From assembly GCA_029255685.2 (NCBI GenBank), contig CM055320.2:42343410-42407409 (forward strand): a DNA stretch of 64,000 bases. The letters run 5' to 3'. Made by a program: the position numbers and the translations under genes. The stretch comes from Silene conica (Eukaryota > Streptophyta > Magnoliopsida > Caryophyllales > Caryophyllaceae). Below are positions 1-10,716 of the stretch, in pieces; positions within the stretch are counted from its first letter, which is position 1, and each line of letters starts with the position of its first letter. The notes below the pieces were generated by a model that searched no databases, was not told where the DNA came from, and saw nothing but the letters and a program-made list of their open reading frames with translations.

Positions 1-1369
1 AATGCCTACCGTAAGACCATTCCCAAGCAACAAGCCAATTTAATCGGGTCAATTGCATATTAGGCCTTAATCTCTCCTTATTGACCTTGACCACACTTAA
101 ACCCTCCCAAGCAGAAAGTCACAACCTAGGTCAATAAACCCTCCCAACCAATTAATATGTGTCACGTATGAGGTCGATTGGTGAGTCAATTTACCTCAAA
201 TTGGGTCGATTTGTGACTCAAATCGACTTAAGTCAATTCTAATCGATTTCTTAGTTACAATTAACTTGACTTGGCCCCAAATCAACCTCCCAATCGACCT
301 TGCTTCGAGATGGTCTAATATATTGCTTGAAACCAGTTTGTATTCTCCCTTTCCCTCACTTCAGCAATTTCATTAACAAAAAAAAGTCTGGTCTCGCCAC
401 TGCTGCTACCGCCACTGTTGCTCCGCCGCAACTCCGCTAGTTAAGCCGCCCCAATGTCGTTGCTTCTCACTAACATTTTAAGGTGCCTTTAATTTTTGTT
501 TATAATTTCAGTTTGTTAGATTAATTTTACGGATGGTTAATTTGTTTAATTAGGGATTGTTATTTGTGTTATTGGTTTTTGATAAGAGACAAAGTCGCCA
601 TAAGGCGTTGAAGAGGATTGGTTTTCTGACTTAGGAGTGGAATATCCTCTTTTTGGAAACTAACAAGTCTTCTCTACCCCTACTTCGCTAGAATTCTAAC
701 TTGACCTTATACAAGACAAGCAATGACGGGATCTACAGTCTAATCCACTATGATTAGAGATTAGAACCGCGCGCTTAAGAAAGAAGAAGAAAAAGGGGTA
801 GGTTTAGACTTAGAGGCCCATAACACCTGGCTCTACCTCTCGTCCTATTTTTAGTATTAGAGAGTCATTTGTTCATTTGCTACATACCTTTTTTTCAACA
901 AGAGGGCGCTCCTTCAAAGGCAATCCCACATGCCTTTTCTTTTCCACTGAAGAAGTTTAACCTCCTTTATAGTGTGGGCACTTGCTTCGGACAGCTAGTG
1001 GCTGGTTTGTGGTGCGACCGTGCGAATATGGTATAACTACCTACTGTACGTACTACTCTAGTATTGGAGCTATCAGTAAGCTCATACAAAACCTATCAAA
1101 ATTGAATCTTTGCTTTCAAAATTTGATCTTTGATGTAGTTTATACGGTTTTTTATTGTTACTGTGATTGATGTATGAATGGTATTGTTGCTGTTTTCATG
1201 TGGTAGAAAATTATTTTAGGGATAAAAGGGTTGGTGGTATTTATGAATTATGAGACCGTCTCATATGAGAATTAGTGAATGTCAAGAACGATAGGCATAG
1301 ACTACCCTTTGAATACAACAGGAGGAATGTTGTTATAACTGATATTTGATTTTTAGTTGTCTTGACTGA
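1..1369. other. No confident gene; leader-like plant DNA
   Basis: No convincing protein-coding frame. Bases about 340-480 resemble the transcribed leader of a plant gene: a pyrimidine-rich run is followed by CCGCC/GCCGCC-rich DNA, then the sequence turns T-rich and intron-like. I could not attach this to any recognisable protein. Confidence 0.4.
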
Positions 1370-1389
1370 TGTTTTACTTTAATAGATAG

Positions 1390-1507
1390 GTTACGTTGTT
1401 ATGGACGATTTAGTGGGCTTCAGGCTGGAGGTTCACTGGACAAGAGACAGAAAATAAAGTGGGGCAAGAGATTTTGGACAAAAGAGGCAGCACCGATGAT
1501 TGAAGAG
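1390..1507 (+). other. Unassigned exon-like open frame
   Basis: The frame is open from about 1370 to the TAA at 1631-1633. Inside it, an AG at 1388-1389 after a T-rich tract and a strong donor (GAG followed by GTACGT at 1508) would delimit an exon of about 118 bases. The peptide is basic and rich in Lys, Arg and Gly (for example GGSLDKRQKIKWGKRFWTK). I do not recognise the family. It may be an exon of a host or captured gene, or a chance open stretch; no neighbouring exon in a compatible frame was found. Confidence 0.25.
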
Positions 1508-1633
1508 GTACGTACCCGCCTAGGGAGCCATACTATATGTATGTTTTCAAACCCAACTGATAGAGCAAAACTGCCAAAGGCAGAGGAAATTTCTGAAGAC
1601 TTATTTGCATATACAATAATTTTGTCTTTTTAA

Positions 1634-2712
1634 AGGAACAAGTATAGATCTGATCCAATGCTTTTGTGGTGTCATGACTTATTTAGCGAATATATTTTGT
1701 CTTTCTGAAGAGTTATTTGCGTATACACATTCTCTGTTTGTGATGTAAGAGAGATGCTTGACAAGGATTCTAGTGCAGCGCTACTTCATCCTCTTTTGTA
1801 CTCCTTTAATACAGATTATCTATATTGTAAGAATGTAAGGCTAATTATTGTAATGAAGTGGCTTATCATTTTCCATTGTCTTTTAAGTTAAAAATTCATT
1901 GTGAGTTACCAATTGTCAGCTTGTCAAAAATAGTCCTTTTGATTTCTATTGCTTCGATAATGCTGAAGTTTCCGTGTCAACTTTCATTAAGTTTCTGCAA
2001 CTGGGATTGTGCTAACATTTCTTCCTTTGGGCCTCGTGTGAAAATTTTCTGTTTGAGGCAGACTTGATTTTTTTTGGAAACATCAATTACCATCTTTCCG
2101 CAACACTTTGAAAGAAAGAGGAAACGTGCAGATGTTAACGGTGGGTCATGAGGCTACACTAGAAGTACAGGTAATTCTAAAGTTTATTTACATTTTCTCT
2201 AATGGCTGTCAATTTCGGACATAATGATATTGTAAAATTGATTTTTTTGTTGCCTATCCCTGATAATTGCTTCAGAGAGCTATATACAACTGTTTATAGT
2301 TATTATATTGTTATCATATTTTGGGCAAATGTTACTAGGATTTCTCCAAATGCCGACTAAGGTATGATTCATTTCGTTTTTCTATTCCTTTGCGTTTTGA
2401 TTAATTGAGGTAGAGGATATAAAGAATACACCTTCCTTAAAACCAATTCTTTTTGCTGTCTTATTAGCTAGAACTATGCATTATTAATTCCTAGCATATT
2501 GTTGCTGTTTAGATGCTGTTATGATATAATTAGGATAGTAACTTCGTAATATGATGATGGATGCATAGTTACATGTACTAGCTGACTAGTATGGATGATT
2601 AATTGATTTGGGGCATTTTGAGGATTTAGGGTTTGAAAATATAAACTGATTTGATTGTGGTCGTCTGCTTTTTCAGAAAAACGTCTAAAATATTACTACT
2701 TGCCAAGTCTAG
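1634..2712. other. No gene seen
   Basis: AT-rich, intron-like DNA. Short open frames here carry no recognisable motif and show no codon structure that I can see. Confidence 0.4.
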
Positions 2713-2990
2713 TATATCTTCGATATTCACACCCGACCTCACCAGTTCTCCTCCATTTCTGGTACCAAAGATCTTGAGATGGTTAATCTTACGCTTTGGA
2801 TTTTGTCGCGGCCTCATGAAGGGAAGCTTCCTACTATTTTCCAGCATCTTGGTACTGACTATGATGAGAGGATTTTGCCTGGTATTGGTGATGAAGTTTT
2901 AAAGTCTATTGTTGCCCAATTTAATGCTGATCAACTGTTATTGAGAGACTGAGGGTTTCTGCTCTTGTTAGAGATAACTTGATCAAGAGG
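2713..2990 (+). pseudogene. Prohibitin (type I) exon fragment, frameshifted
   Basis: Prohibitins form ring complexes in the inner mitochondrial membrane. Frame 2713-2949 reads [47 protein letters not shown] and [16 protein letters not shown], the conserved middle of the plant type-I prohibitin SPFH/PHB domain. A stop (TAG, 2710-2712) lies just upstream. After QLL a single-base deletion shifts the frame into TGA at 2950-2952. In the shifted frame the family sequence resumes (VSALVRDNLIKR) up to 2990, where AG followed by GTAGCT could be a splice donor. Neither the N-terminal membrane anchor nor the C-terminal coiled coil is found nearby. The identity is secure; that it is non-functional follows from the frameshift and missing exons. 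It could be a relic host gene or a fragment captured by a transposon. Confidence 0.85.
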
Positions 2991-4375
2991 TAGCTTTCTG
3001 ATTTCGTAGTAACTCGATTTTTTTCAATAAGCGTATAGAAATGACTTGAGCAGATGTTATTTATGTGCATACTGATATTTTGTCTGATGATGTTCTATTA
3101 TTTTTTTATGGTGATTTGAGATGGTAATGTAGTTATAACCATATTTTGATTGAAAACAAGGCATGTGCATATGTAGAAGCTAGCTTGAACGATAGGGATA
3201 GAATCCTTCTTTGCTCTCATTCTCAGGCTGAATACTAAGAAAGTTAATTGCCCTCATTGATTTAATATGCTAGGACTATCCTCTTATGCTTTTATGAATT
3301 CAGTGAGCCTTATAAATTGGGTTGTGGGGTATGAACTTTCTTTCTAGGTCGATTACCCCTGGTCGATCGAGCATGGCTTGTGGAAGTCTTACTGTTCTTA
3401 TCCTTACCTAAACACGAACCCCTCACACTGTTCTCACTACTGCACGACCAAAAATAAGTTGTAAATACCGAATTATTGTAGCTCATGCCTGACTAGTCGA
3501 GCAAAAACTCTTTAATGAGTCAAGCTACCTAGTCCGGTGCTGAAAGACTACTTCAGTGATTTACCATAATCAGAATGTAACACTGTTACCTCAGTGTGGT
3601 TGTGTACTGCTAGTTAGATAAGTACAGTAACAAAAATGCATTAAACCCAAGAAGGTAAGGTAGTGATAATTCCTATTTGACTATTAGTAGTAAGTAAAAC
3701 CGTCTTATTTATAGGAGACCAATTATGTATATTTCATTATACCTATTATAATGTACAAGACTGAGTTAGTTATTACAAAAATAAGACGATAACTGATTAA
3801 TTTCCACCGTTAAATCTCCAAAAACTGATCTAGTAAGTCATTAATTAACTGATCAAAGATCAGCTTACTGAAATGTAACCAAATATAATTTATATCTTCT
3901 GGTCTAAACATTCTTTTGTATATCCAGTTTGAATTACTTGAAACTCTTTAGCTCACCTGCAAACTCTTCAGCTAACACAATGCCTCAAATACTCTCGTCT
4001 ATAGCGAAATGAAGGTGTCAAATGTATGCGGCAGTTCTCAGTTTTTAAACATAGATAAACTTAAGGTTTCTATTATCTAATTGTCATTACTTAAGGGTTC
4101 TATTATCTAAATGATCTGAGTCACCTGATTTAATGCAGAATAACATATTGAATTCTGACTGTCGGGACAGAGTAGAAATCTCAGTAGTTAAGTTGTTTGT
4201 ATAGAGAACCAGCAACTCAAAAATTGAATTCAGTAGTTAAGTTGTTAAGTTCATGCCCGAAGAAAAAATACGCAATTGCTTGTCACATTGTCCGCAGAGT
4301 TTCGGCTACTCTTAAGTAAATGAGATTTTACTTTACCCTTCCTTTAGGCTTAGATGGCTTTAGTGACTGAGGAAA
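2991..4375. other. No gene seen
   Basis: AT-rich DNA without a supported gene or transposon boundary. I searched for further prohibitin exons and saw none. Confidence 0.4.
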
Positions 4376-4625
4376 CTACTACAGAAACCCTTAAGGACAT
4401 CGGTTAATAGACATCAGATTTTGGAAAAATCTGATGTAATTAATTTGCACATCAGTTGGCTACAAAAACCTGATGTGCTTATAAAATAAAGGACATCGGT
4501 TTCTATTTCAAACCCATGTCCATAAGTATTGATTTTAATGCACATCAGACTAAATAACAACCCATGTACATTAATTGGTCAAGGACAACAGTTATTTAAG
4601 TAAGCCGATGTTAATTATTGTTGTG
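4376..4625. repeat. Possible subterminal repeat array of a DNA transposon
   Basis: A degenerate CACTA-like end (ACTACTACAGAAACC at about 4376) leads into repeated short motifs in both orientations: GACATCGG, ACATCAG, CATCAGATTTT with its complement AAAATCTGATG, and CCGATGT. Short direct and inverted motifs packed within about 250 bases of a terminus are typical of CACTA subterminal regions. No matching second end or 3-bp duplication was found, so the element class is only suggested. Confidence 0.4.
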
Positions 4626-5329
4626 AAAAAACGCGCAAAAAATAAAACCCTATGTGTTTCATTCTTCTTTTCACTCTAAATCCCAAACCCCAAACATACT
4701 TGAAACGCCACTGTCGACCCCAAGTTCACCACCACTTGCGTCACAATTCTGGCGGATTTCCCTCACCACCGACCATTTTTCTCACGCCCACGCTTGCGCC
4801 ATACAATAACCAATCTTCATCATTCTCCAACCACCGTCGCTCAGACTCGCCACCGTCGACGACACCACATTAACTTGCATCTATCACTGCAATTACCTCT
4901 CATTCTAAACCTAGGTACTTTCAATTCTTTCATATACCAAACTAATTTTATCTTAAATTGATTTAGGTTTGTACGAAATTTTGGTTTGTATGAAATTTAG
5001 GTTTTTTCGTTTGGATTTAGATGGGCGTGTATTGTGCAATTGATTCATCTCATTTGTTTCGTTTTGTTTCATTGTCTGGTTATTAACTTGTTGATTATCA
5101 ACTCTCGCATATATTCTAATTTTGCTAGTTGATTGTTTGAGTCCCTAATTCTTCATTTCAGTATCTCAATTTGTGTATTAGTTTTATTGATTGTTAGTGT
5201 TTATTTTTTGGTTAGTTCGGATTTTGGTTTTGGATGAATGATCAATTAGTCTACCCTTCTACTGAAATTATAGGTATTCGCTAACTTTTGATAATTTATC
5301 GCATTCTCTTAAATTAAACAACTAGTAGC
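4626..5329. other. Leader/intron-like DNA, no gene
   Basis: Pyrimidine-rich leader-like sequence (about 4640-4900: CCCTA, CTCTAAATCCC, then CCACC/CACC-rich) is followed by a T-rich intron-like stretch. A short open frame at 4652-4873 is Pro, His and Ser rich and looks like translated UTR. Element I interrupts this sequence at 5335, and it resumes at 9136. Confidence 0.35.
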
Positions 5330-5574
5330 ATGTTTGATGCGGGAGCATTAGCCTCAAGAAAAGAATTAGGTCCAAGGTCTAAACTTGATCACAGGATGTT
5401 TGAATTAGGTTCAATACGTATATTCAAGGTGGCTTGGGAAGATGTGTTGAAAGAGCAAGGGAAGCTTCCAAGAAGTTTCATGAGAAAACGGGACAACGGT
5501 CCAAGGGTTTGGGACGTGTGGTTACACGGCCACCCTAGTAGGATTCTAGTAGTTAGTTTATTTTATGTTTGAGA

Positions 5575-5880
5575 ATAAAGGACTAATGTGTTTTCTAGTC
5601 CAAATAGGAGTCTTTGTAAGAGTCCTAGTACAAATAGGAAATCCTAAATTAAATAGGAAGCCTAGTTGTGATAGGATTCGTAGTCCTAGTAGAATTAGGA
5701 ATCCTAATTGTTGTAGGATTTATAATCCTAATAGGATTAGGTTTTCTAGTGTGTGTAGGATTCACAATCCTAATAGAATAAGGAGTCCTACTAGTTTTAG
5801 GATTCATAGTTAGTTTAGGAATATGAGTCTTAATCCTAGTCAAACTAGATGTTTGAACTTAAGTAGGATTAGGGTTTTCT
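5575..5880. repeat. Palindromic AGGATT/AATCCT array in LTR
   Basis: Across about 300 bases the hexamers TAGGAT or AGGATT alternate with their complements AATCCT or ATCCTA roughly every 10-20 bases. This creates many possible small hairpins on either strand and keeps frames open on both strands as a low-complexity (R-I-x-N-P)-like peptide. The same array is present at about 8269-8575 in the 3' LTR. It lies directly upstream of the TATA box, where enhancers or factor-binding sites would sit. Confidence 0.8.
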
Positions 5881-5940
5881 AGCTAGTAATAATTAAGGTA
5901 TTCCTACCTTAATTAGAATAGGATTTTCGGCCATACACCC

Positions 5941-5948
5941 TATAAATA
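5941..5948 (+). promoter_or_regulatory. TATA box of element I 5' LTR
   Basis: TATAAATA inside the palindromic context CCCTATAAATAGGG, about 580 bases upstream of the ORF start. The same sequence occurs in the 3' LTR at 8635-8642. Confidence 0.7.
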
Positions 5949-6457
5949 GGGCAGCCATATACAATTGTTATTATTTTTCAATTATCAAATTATAAACAAA
6001 TTTTCTTGTTAAGTTTAACTTACAAAAAAACCCTAAAGTATCTGTGTGAGCTTTAAACCCGAAGTATCTGTGTGAGCTTCAAAATAATTGAGAGAATATC
6101 TGTGTGAGTTTGATCAATTATCCTATCCATCGACATACATAATTCATTCATCAAATCGTTTCACAAATCTTTCAAGTATTAAGTGCTGTGCCTTATTACG
6201 TCATCAACAATCTTTATTCAAGAAGATCAAGAAACACCAAGATTCACCACCACCGTTGACCACCGTCCACGGCGAGCCACGTCACCACCACCGGCCGTTC
6301 GTCCGTCCACCATTCATTCATTATTCTTCGTTCTTGGTTATTTTTCGTTCTTTATTCGTTCAAGATTGTATTATTTTATTAGTATTTTTATTCCGCTGCA
6401 ACATCCGTATTTTTGTTGATTATCTTTATTGATTATCACCCCAAATACGCATCAAAT

Positions 6458-6469
6458 TGGTATCAGAGC
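6458..6469 (+). other. Element I primer-binding site
   Basis: TGGTATCAGAGC begins three bases after the 5' LTR. It is the plant initiator tRNA-Met complement used by many LTR retrotransposons. Confidence 0.9.
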
Positions 6470-6523
6470 TTCGGCTCTTGGTCTAATTTTTATTAAACCG
6501 GTTCTTGGGAAAGTTTTATTACA

Positions 6524-8266
6524 ATGGTGTTAAGAAACCTACATATAGAAACCGAAGAGGAGGTTAACGATCAAAGGGAGAGGATTTTTCGTACAAGATG
6601 CAAGATAAGGAATAAGGTATGTACTATGATTATTGATAGCGGTTCTTGTACTAACTTGATTTCCGTAGAGGCGGTTGAGAAGTTACAGTTATCCAAAATA
6701 GATAAAAAACAACCTTATAAACTTTATTGGCTTGATGGGGAAGGAGGAATTAATGTAAACCAACAAGTCTTAGTTACGTTCAAGATTGGACCGTATGAAG
6801 ACGAAGTATGGTGTGATATTGTTCCTATGAGTGCTAGCCATATTTTATTGGGAAGACCATGGCAGTTTGATCGAAAGGTGAAACACAATGGGAGGACCAA
6901 TGTTTATAGCGTACCTAAAGGAAAGACAATATTTGATCTTCAACCATGGGTTCCAAAGAAAAAGGTAGAACTTAAGAGAGACGTAGAGGAGAAGTTTATA
7001 GAAGGTAAGGAGGTAGAGGAAGTAGGAGTTGGCGAAGGCAAGAATAGCCGTGAGATACCTGATGTTGAAGAAACGAACAGTCCACAGGACTGTCCAAAAG
7101 AGGACTCATATCTTCAAAGGGATAAAACAAAGGAAGAAGATGAGATCATCAATTCTGAATCACTGGTAAGTGACGGTAATACTAAAACTAAATCTGATTC
7201 TTTACCTATCTTAATCAAGGAATCCATGAATAATATAATGGGTAGAGACCGTCATATCAACGCACCTGATTCGTTAACTATTGCCAAAAGTGATGGTAAT
7301 TATTCTAGTCAAGTGTGGAATACAAATTCTTTGATCGTACAAGATGAAACAACTATGTCCAAAACAACCTATTGTAATCATAATAAGGTTGTACAAGTAC
7401 TCATGAAAGGAGGGTGGATTGGAAGGAGAAACCTAGGCAAAACGGAGCAAAGGAAAAAACGTCAATCGAGTTGGATTGAAGATTATAGGAGTCATAAGAG
7501 AATTGCTACTATACAAGAAACTGGGGGATTACCTAGTCCTATTATTACAATGATGGTTCGACTTGGAAGGTGTGATTTTGATCCAGGTGGCACCACCTAT
7601 AATCTAAAAACTTTGTCCTTAAACAACCCTAAGCAATCTAAGTCCAAGAAGGAGGGTTTGTTCATAAACTTAGGAGGGGACGAAAAGACGCGTGAAGAGG
7701 GGACCAAGGGGTTGGAATCACGGTCAATTGTTTTAGGTGAGATTCATGGAGGCCATGGTGGGTGCGAGGGGTTGCCGAACATGACGGTTCACGGAGGTCA
7801 GGAGGAGTTAAGGGCCGTGGAGTTGGTTGAGTTTGGAGGGCACGGAAGTCATGAGGGGTCTAAGGCCATGGGTGTGGGTAAACACGGGGGACACAAGATG
7901 GCTAGGACCGTGTGCTTGATTGTCCAAACGAGTGACGGCTTGACAAGGTCCAAGGCTGGGTTGTCGAAGGCTAATAGCGGATTGCTCGGAATTAATTTGA
8001 GGTCAAATTCTCAAAAACAAAGAGAGTATGATGCGGGAGCATTAGCCTCAAGAAAAGAATTAGGTCCAAGGTCTAAACTTGATCACAGGATGTTTGAATT
8101 AGGTTCAATACGTATATTCAAGGTGGCTTGGGAAGATGTGTTGAAAGAGCAAGGGAAGCTTCCAAGAAGTTTCATGAGAAAACGGGACAACGGTCCAAGG
8201 GTTTGGGACGTGTGGTTACACGGCCACCCTAGTAGGATTCTAGTAGTTAGTTTATTTTATGTTTGA
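6524..8266 (+). CDS. Protease-like ORF of element I, reading into the 3' LTR
   Basis: 580 codons from an ATG 54 bases past the primer site. Residues about 18-130 form a retropepsin-like fold of plant Ty3/gypsy type: IFRTRC, the active-site IIDSGS at about 36-41, then a DIVPM...HILLGRPWQFDRKV motif at about 95-117. The middle (about 150-330) is charged and Lys/Glu rich. Residues about 405-465 are Gly/His rich with repeated GGHG, HGGQ and KHGGH. The last 78 codons or so (8029-8263) are encoded by the 3' LTR and occur again, open, in the 5' LTR. No zinc knuckle, reverse transcriptase, RNase H or integrase is visible. Function: probable aspartic protease, with the rest unassigned. It may be a Gag-Pro relic kept open by chance because the element is young. 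Confidence 0.75.
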   Translation: MVLRNLHIETEEEVNDQRERIFRTRCKIRNKVCTMIIDSGSCTNLISVEAVEKLQLSKIDKKQPYKLYWLDGEGGINVNQQVLVTFKIGPYEDEVWCDIVPMSASHILLGRPWQFDRKVKHNGRTNVYSVPKGKTIFDLQPWVPKKKVELKRDVEEKFIEGKEVEEVGVGEGKNSREIPDVEETNSPQDCPKEDSYLQRDKTKEEDEIINSESLVSDGNTKTKSDSLPILIKESMNNIMGRDRHINAPDSLTIAKSDGNYSSQVWNTNSLIVQDETTMSKTTYCNHNKVVQVLMKGGWIGRRNLGKTEQRKKRQSSWIEDYRSHKRIATIQETGGLPSPIITMMVRLGRCDFDPGGTTYNLKTLSLNNPKQSKSKKEGLFINLGGDEKTREEGTKGLESRSIVLGEIHGGHGGCEGLPNMTVHGGQEELRAVELVEFGGHGSHEGSKAMGVGKHGGHKMARTVCLIVQTSDGLTRSKAGLSKANSGLLGINLRSNSQKQREYDAGALASRKELGPRSKLDHRMFELGSIRIFKVAWEDVLKEQGKLPRSFMRKRDNGPRVWDVWLHGHPSRILVVSLFYV

Positions 8267-9135
8267 GAATAAAGGACTAATGTGTTTTCTAGTCCAAATA
8301 GGAGTCTTTGTAAGAGTCCTAGTACAAATAGGAAATCCTAAATTAAATAGGAAGCCTAGTTGTGATAGGATTCGTAGTCCTAGTAGAATTAGGAATCCTA
8401 ATTGTTGTAGGATTTATAATCCTAATAGGATTAGGTTTTCTAGTGTGTGTAGGATTCACAATCCTAATAGAATAAGGAGTCCTATTAGTTTTAGGATTCA
8501 TAGTTAGTTTAGGAATATGAGTCTTAATCCTAGTCAAACTAGATGTTTGAACTTAAGTAGGATTAGGGTTTTCTAGCTAGTAATAATTAAGGTATTCCTA
8601 CCTTAATTAGAATAGGATTTTCGGCCATACACCCTATAAATAGGGCAGCCATATACAATTGTTATTATTTTTCAATTATCAAAATATAAACAAATTTTCT
8701 TGTTAAGTTTAACTTACAAAAAAACCCTAAAGTATCTGTGTGAGCTTTAAACCCGAAGTATCTGTGTGAGCTTCAAAATAATTGAGAGAATATCTGTGTG
8801 AGTTTGATCAATTATCCTATCCATCGACATACATAATTCATTCATCAAATCGTTTCACAAATCTTTCAAGTATTAAGTGCTGTGCCTTATTACGTCATCA
8901 ACAATCTTTATTCAAGAAGATCAAGAAACACCAAGATTCACCACCACCGTTGACCACCGTCCACGGCGAGCCACGTCACCACCACCGGCCGTTCGTCCGT
9001 CCACCATTCATTCATTATTCTTCGTTCTTGGTTATTTTTCGTTCTTTATTCGTTCAAGATTGTATTATTTTATTAGTATTTTTATTCCGCTGCAACATCC
9101 GTATTTTTGTTGATTATCACCCCAAATACGCATCA
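8029..9135 (+). repeat. Element I 3' LTR (1107 bp)
   Basis: Nearly identical to 5335-6454. By eye the differences are one C/T at the ACTAG/ATTAG site in the palindrome array, one T/A in the leader and a 13-base deletion near the end. The ORF stop lies 238 bases into it. The preceding purine-rich stretch (AAAAACAAAGAGAG) may be the polypurine tract and is itself coding. Confidence 0.92.
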
Positions 9136-9140
9136 ATGTT

Positions 9141-10444
9141 TCTTCTGTAAAGAAGCGTAGCTATGCATATTGTGAGAAAACATAAGTCATAGTTGAGTTG
9201 TTTGACCATTAAAATCAATTAAGGACAAAATAATTGTGGTAGAGGGAGTAAGTCGGATGGAACTGATATATATTTCTGTGTGCGTTTTTCAGTTGTTGAT
9301 CAGTATGTCTTTGATGATGAGAAGGTATTAGGCAAACCACCTCAATGTTTGTGCTAAATTTGTTCAGGCACGTAAATTTTGTTATTGATTTCTCTCATTT
9401 CTATTTGTTTGAAGGATGAAAACAAATTAGACTTTAAGAAATTAGCAAGTGACAACTAGATTGAACAACCTAAACGAGAGCGAAACTGCAAGTAAGCATT
9501 TCTATTGTCTAGCATCATACTATTGCATCATACTTTAAGAAGTTAGGGCTCATGGTTTATGCAATAGTATGATGCATATATTCTCTTTGGTGTTTGTCCT
9601 AAAAGCATAGGTAAACAATGACCAGAACATGTATTATATTCTCTATATTCTGGTTAGCATCTAATAAATCGTGTTTGATTATTGAGCAATGTAGTCACCT
9701 ATTCTAGGCCTGTCTTCAAACCTGTTCAGAGCAGTCTTCTAGGCTTATTTGTCATGGTGGCCTGTTTTTCTTGTTTTGCATATTCTCTATATATATTCCG
9801 ATTTCATATGCAATAGTGCTAGTTATTGCATATAAAAATGTCTCTCATGCAATTCAGAAACCCCAGAGACTTTGTGCACAACAAAAGGCCGAGGCTGTCT
9901 TATGGGCAGAACTCTTAATAATTTGTCAATCTTCATGTCCTTATATTGCTAATTGAGTTTCCACTTTCAGTGCGGAGGTTCTTAATTAATGTTTTTTTAT
10001 TGTTTTGCATCTCAGCTGTGTGGATTTGGACTAGAAGGTGGCTGTTAGTCATTCATGTAAATTATGGGACGATATTTTTGGCGGGACGATACGTCGTGGG
10101 GTGCTAGTAGGGATATCAGATATGTATAGAATGTTGCCGCGAGTATCTTCAGGTACATTTTAAGAGAACAAAATTGTAATTAGTTTATCTGGCACTTACT
10201 TTGTAAGTACTACACAGTAAAACAATCAATAAAATCCTCTCATTTTCATCACTGATGGTGTTTTTCCCATCTATTATTAGTCTTCTAGTTTTGTTTTGGT
10301 TTTCAGGTTCTTGTAACAGCTTGATTCTGGTTTGCTACACTCATTTTGATGCCACTGTAATCCAATGTTGTTTTAGGACAACTTTTCCTTATGCTGGTTA
10401 ATAGCTTCATGTAGTTCGTTAATTAGTGTGTGAATGGTACCATT
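9141..10444. other. No confident gene; interrupted host-like DNA resumes
   Basis: Continuation of the DNA interrupted by element I. It is AT-rich with a few exon-like GC islands (about 9846-9940 and 10050-10160). A possible polyadenylation signal AATAAA sits at about 10229. No protein family was recognised. Confidence 0.35.
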
Positions 10445-10716
10445 TGATGTGTGTCTATTTTATGATGTTTTACATCTATTTTTACACGCATTTTGTCGCT
10501 CATTTACTATGTTTTAGCCTTTATTTCCCAACAATTGTCTACTTTCGTGTTTTTATGCTCTTTTGCAGATTTATGCGGAAAAGGGACGATTTTATACCAA
10601 ATTTATACCCTCGGGATTTTTCATAGTCAAGGAACGAAGAAAGGTCAACTCGAAGCGTTAATCAAGTACCAAGAAGTCAAACCGAAGACAAATTAAGGCA
10701 GACCTACAGGAAATTA

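Larger units (their letters stand above)
5335..6454 (+). repeat. Element I 5' LTR (1120 bp)
   Basis: The order is: an open 78-codon stretch (5337-5572) identical to the tail of the element's ORF; an AGGATT/AATCCT palindrome array (about 5575-5880); a TATA box at 5941; three copies of TATCTGTGTGAG (6039-6050, 6065-6076, 6097-6108) downstream of the TATA box, thus in the expected transcribed leader; and a terminal CGCATCA. Near its end this LTR carries a 13-bp tandem duplication around TTGATTATC that the 3' LTR lacks. Confidence 0.92.
5335..9135 (+). mobile_element. Element I: intact small non-autonomous LTR retrotransposon
   Basis: Both LTRs begin TGATGCG and end CGCATCA, a perfect 7-bp terminal inverted repeat. 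The element is flanked by the 5-bp duplication ATGTT (5330-5334 and 9136-9140). Total length is 3801 bases. It has a primer site, one long ORF and no Gag, reverse transcriptase, RNase H or integrase domain that I can recognise, so it must be mobilised in trans. The two LTRs differ by only two substitutions seen by eye and one 13-base indel near the 3' end, so the insertion is young. The protease-like ORF places it near Ty3/gypsy. Confidence 0.93.

Noticed and set aside
2713..2990. Considered a functional prohibitin gene
   Set aside because: Single-base deletion, upstream stop and missing exons rule out a working gene here.
5649..5843. Minus-strand frame with RIxNP repeats, and its counterpart in the 3' LTR
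   Set aside because: A by-product of the AGGATT/AATCCT palindrome array, which leaves both strands open.
6088..6432. 114-codon frame in element I's LTR
   Set aside because: Translated LTR leader and R/U5 region; the two LTR copies differ in ending because of the 13-base indel, and no domain is present.
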